The translations under genes and the position numbers were made by a program. This document shows, piece by piece, positions 62,112 through 64,000 of a stretch of 64,000 nt of DNA. The notes below the pieces were generated by a model. It was given only the letters and a program-made list of their open reading frames with translations, had not been told where the DNA came from and did no database searches. This DNA is from Bacteroidota bacterium (GTDB taxonomy: Bacteria; Bacteroidota; Bacteroidia; Chitinophagales; Chitinophagaceae): NCBI GenBank assembly GCA_023386555.1, contig JAEWJK010000016.1:89828-153827 (forward strand), in the 5' to 3' direction. Position 1 is the stretch's first letter; every line of letters begins with the position of its first letter.

Positions 62112-64000
62112 ATGAAGCAACTTTACTTATTATTAATATCGGTGGTGTGTTCGTTTGTATTAATAAGTGAAGCGAAGGGGCAGGCATGTAATACATGTAC
62201 AGCAACTGTTCCTGAACATATCATTGACCTCAGTGCCAATCCTGATACAACAGTAACAAAATTAGGGTTAACTCGAGCAGGACAATGCTGCGGTGCTACA
62301 AATCCTCGAGTATGTATTAAGTTTATTGTAAAAATTCATCCGTCCGCAACTGAGTTTTATTTTGAGAAGATAGGTGGGAATAATGGGAAATATAGAATTG
62401 ATTGTGGGCCTGAAATGGATGGGGGAGAAGCCACATGTTATTCTGGTCCTACAACTTTTTGCGTAACATTTTGCGATCCAGGCGGAAATGCAGAAGATTA
62501 TATTTTATCTACAAGCAGAGGTTTTCGGGCTTCTGCTGACCTTAAATTAAGAGCCGGTAATTCCTGTACTGGTTTAATGGAGGTTTCCGGTTTACAAGAA
62601 TCAACTATATTTTGGACATCTATTTTCCCCGGGGCTCCTGGCGATTATAATGGTTATCTTAGTTGTGTTAGTAATTGCGATACTACTACTGTTAGTTTAA
62701 CTTCGCTCCCCCCTGGTATAACTTATATAGATTATGAAGTCAGGGGTATTGCTAATGGTTGTTTAGGTGGACTTGCAAAAAGAGATACTGTTAGAGTATA
62801 CGCATATCCAGCTTTAACTATAGATATAGCACCTGCCTTGCCTGCCATATGTAATACTGGTGGCAGTGTTGAATTGCTCGCAACCCCTACAGGAGGTAAC
62901 GCTCCATATACTTATAGTTGGACTGGCCCAAATGGTTTTTCATCTAATCTAGCTAATCCTACAGTGAATGAGGTAGGGAATTATACGGTTTCCATTTCCG
63001 ATAATACAGATTGTGCCCCTGTAACCCAAAGTATCAATGTTATTTCATCAATTACTCCTGAGGTTAATAGTGCTTCAATTGGTAGTGTTTGTTCTGGTGT
63101 CGCCCAAAATTATACTATTGAGAGTACCACTGGAGCAACAACCACCTATAGTTGGAGTCGTGGTTTCGTTGGTGGAATTGCAAATGCTGCTGTGGCGGGC
63201 CAAACATCAAATCCAATAGTAGAAGCTTTAGTTAATAATACAAATGCACCTATAGATGTAATTTATCAGATTACACCAACTGATAATGGTTGTACTGGTA
63301 GTGTATTTACTTATACTGTTACGGTTCAACCCACTGCTACAGTAACCAGTTTAGCAACTGGGGCAATCTGTAATAATACGGCCCAGAATTATGATATAAC
63401 AAGTAATGTGGTTGGCGCTACTTTCAGCTGGTCAAGAGTAGCAGTTCCAAGTATCACTAATGCTGCGGTAGCAGGCCAGACTGCAGATCCGATAACGGAG
63501 AGTTTGGTTAATACAACGAATGCATCGATAGATGTAACGTATGTGATTACCCCTGTGGTCAATGGGTGTGATGGCACACCGTTTAATTATGTGGTGAGTG
63601 TACGACCTACTACTACAGTAACCAGTTTAGCAACTGGGGCAATCTGTAATAATACGGCCCAGAATTATGATATAACAAGTAATGTGGTTGGCGCTACGTT
63701 CAGCTGGTCAAGAGTAGTAGTTCCAGGTATTACTAATGCTGCGGTAGCAGGCCAGACTGCAGATCCGATAACGGAGAGTTTAGTCAATACAACGAATGCA
63801 TCGATAGATGTAACGTATTTGATCACTCCTGTGGTCAATGGGTGTGATGGCACACCGTTTAATTATGTTGTTACCATTAATCCGACCCCTGCGATACAGA
63901 ATGTACCAGTTACGGCCACGATCTGTAACAATACTGCGACGAATATAGTGCTTGATGCTACTGCACCGAGTACGTTTGCCTGGACGATAGGCAATATAGT
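62112..64000 (+). CDS. large secreted PKD/Ig-like repeat protein (3' end outside window)
   Basis: The frame is open from the ATG to the window end (over 629 residues). A signal peptide (KQLYLLLISVVCSFVLISEA) leads to a cysteine-rich N-terminal domain (about 25-240; ACNTCTATVPEHIIDLSA, AGQCCGATNPRVCIKF). PKD/Ig-like repeats follow, beginning PALPAICNTGGSVELLATPT. Three repeats with SVCSGVAQNYTIES or AICNNTAQNYDITS starts have the pattern TFSWSRVAVPSITNAAVAGQ, and a fourth begins near 63889. This is typical of giant Bacteroidota surface or gliding-associated proteins exported by T9SS. The C-terminal signal would be outside the window. Confidence 0.85.
   Translation, partial: MKQLYLLLISVVCSFVLISEAKGQACNTCTATVPEHIIDLSANPDTTVTKLGLTRAGQCCGATNPRVCIKFIVKIHPSATEFYFEKIGGNNGKYRIDCGPEMDGGEATCYSGPTTFCVTFCDPGGNAEDYILSTSRGFRASADLKLRAGNSCTGLMEVSGLQESTIFWTSIFPGAPGDYNGYLSCVSNCDTTTVSLTSLPPGITYIDYEVRGIANGCLGGLAKRDTVRVYAYPALTIDIAPALPAICNTGGSVELLATPTGGNAPYTYSWTGPNGFSSNLANPTVNEVGNYTVSISDNTDCAPVTQSINVISSITPEVNSASIGSVCSGVAQNYTIESTTGATTTYSWSRGFVGGIANAAVAGQTSNPIVEALVNNTNAPIDVIYQITPTDNGCTGSVFTYTVTVQPTATVTSLATGAICNNTAQNYDITSNVVGATFSWSRVAVPSITNAAVAGQTADPITESLVNTTNASIDVTYVITPVVNGCDGTPFNYVVSVRPTTTVTSLATGAICNNTAQNYDITSNVVGATFSWSRVVVPGITNAAVAGQTADPITESLVNTTNASIDVTYLITPVVNGCDGTPFNYVVTINPTPAIQNVPVTATICNNTATNIVLDATAPSTFAWTIGNI
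63337..63888 (+). repeat. two near-identical 276-bp tandem repeats
   Basis: Bases 63337-63612 and 63613-63888 are in register with an offset of exactly 276 bp (92 codons) and differ at only a few positions (for example Thr-Val-Gln versus Ser-Val-Arg before the repeat start). The preceding unit (about 63061-63336) is a diverged version of the same repeat. Confidence 0.9.

Noticed and set aside
63389..63853. Two nearly identical minus-strand frames of 62 codons
   Set aside because: They are antisense shadows of the 276-bp coding repeats and repeat at the same 276-bp offset.

Overview
The window looks like a chromosomal segment of an AT-rich Bacteroidota bacterium, most likely of the family Chitinophagaceae. 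The evidence is TonB-dependent outer-membrane receptors with N-terminal carboxypeptidase-like domains, a type IX secretion (T9SS) C-terminal signal, DUF5686 and DUF4476 proteins, a mitochondrial-like citrate synthase, promoters with the Bacteroidota -7 motif TAnnTTTG, and intergenic spacers full of short dispersed repeats. I see no rRNA, tRNA, CRISPR array, transposase or phage gene.

Layout. 1-3.6 kb: 5' part of a giant TamB/AsmA-like protein (minus strand). 3.6-15.5 kb: housekeeping and envelope genes (isoaspartyl peptidase, mnmA, a treS-maltokinase fusion, a DUF5686 outer-membrane protein, trhO, purC). 15.6-21.3 kb: a large TonB-dependent receptor, a 90-residue protein of unknown function in its own transcription unit, pdhB and a TonB-like protein. 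21.3-24.3 kb: a NorC/NorB-like pair with an unusual catalytic subunit, then an accessory-looking pair that includes an HNH plus DnaJ-type zinc-finger protein. 24.4-35.2 kb: an essentially complete heme pathway, hemA-C-D-E-F-B-L on minus, hemH-hemJ on plus and hemN on minus, giving both the oxygen-dependent (HemF) and oxygen-independent (HemN) coproporphyrinogen steps. 35.4-42 kb: a secreted PHP-domain protein with a T9SS tail, a lipoprotein and an outer-membrane beta-barrel receptor. 42-56.8 kb: a LuxR-type two-component pair, rsmG, a glycosyltransferase, tgt, lpxB, surE, a LexA-like regulator, pdeM, a zeta-toxin-like module, gltA, an LptF/LptG permease and a 58-residue membrane protein (56658-56834). 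56.9-61.8 kb: a receiver-only protein, an NtrC-type sigma-54 activator, a receiver-PAS histidine kinase and two flavin split-barrel proteins. 62.1 kb to the end: the start of a large secreted PKD/Ig-like repeat protein with near-identical 276-bp repeats.

Most interesting signals. (1) Three palindromes of the CRP/FNR form TGAT-N4-ATCA lie upstream of norC, hemA and hemN, each about 36 bp from a -7-like element, the position of a class II activator. This predicts an oxygen- or NO-responsive regulon linking heme synthesis to the NorBC-like enzyme. (2) That NorB-like subunit has no histidine at all between residues 89 and 240, so the usual helix VI metal ligand is absent, and the usual second His of the helix X pair is Met. 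(3) Nine copies of an intergenic repeat with core AAGTGAGTGACACAAC (or a variant), plus other repeat families, some of which end within a few bases of stop codons.
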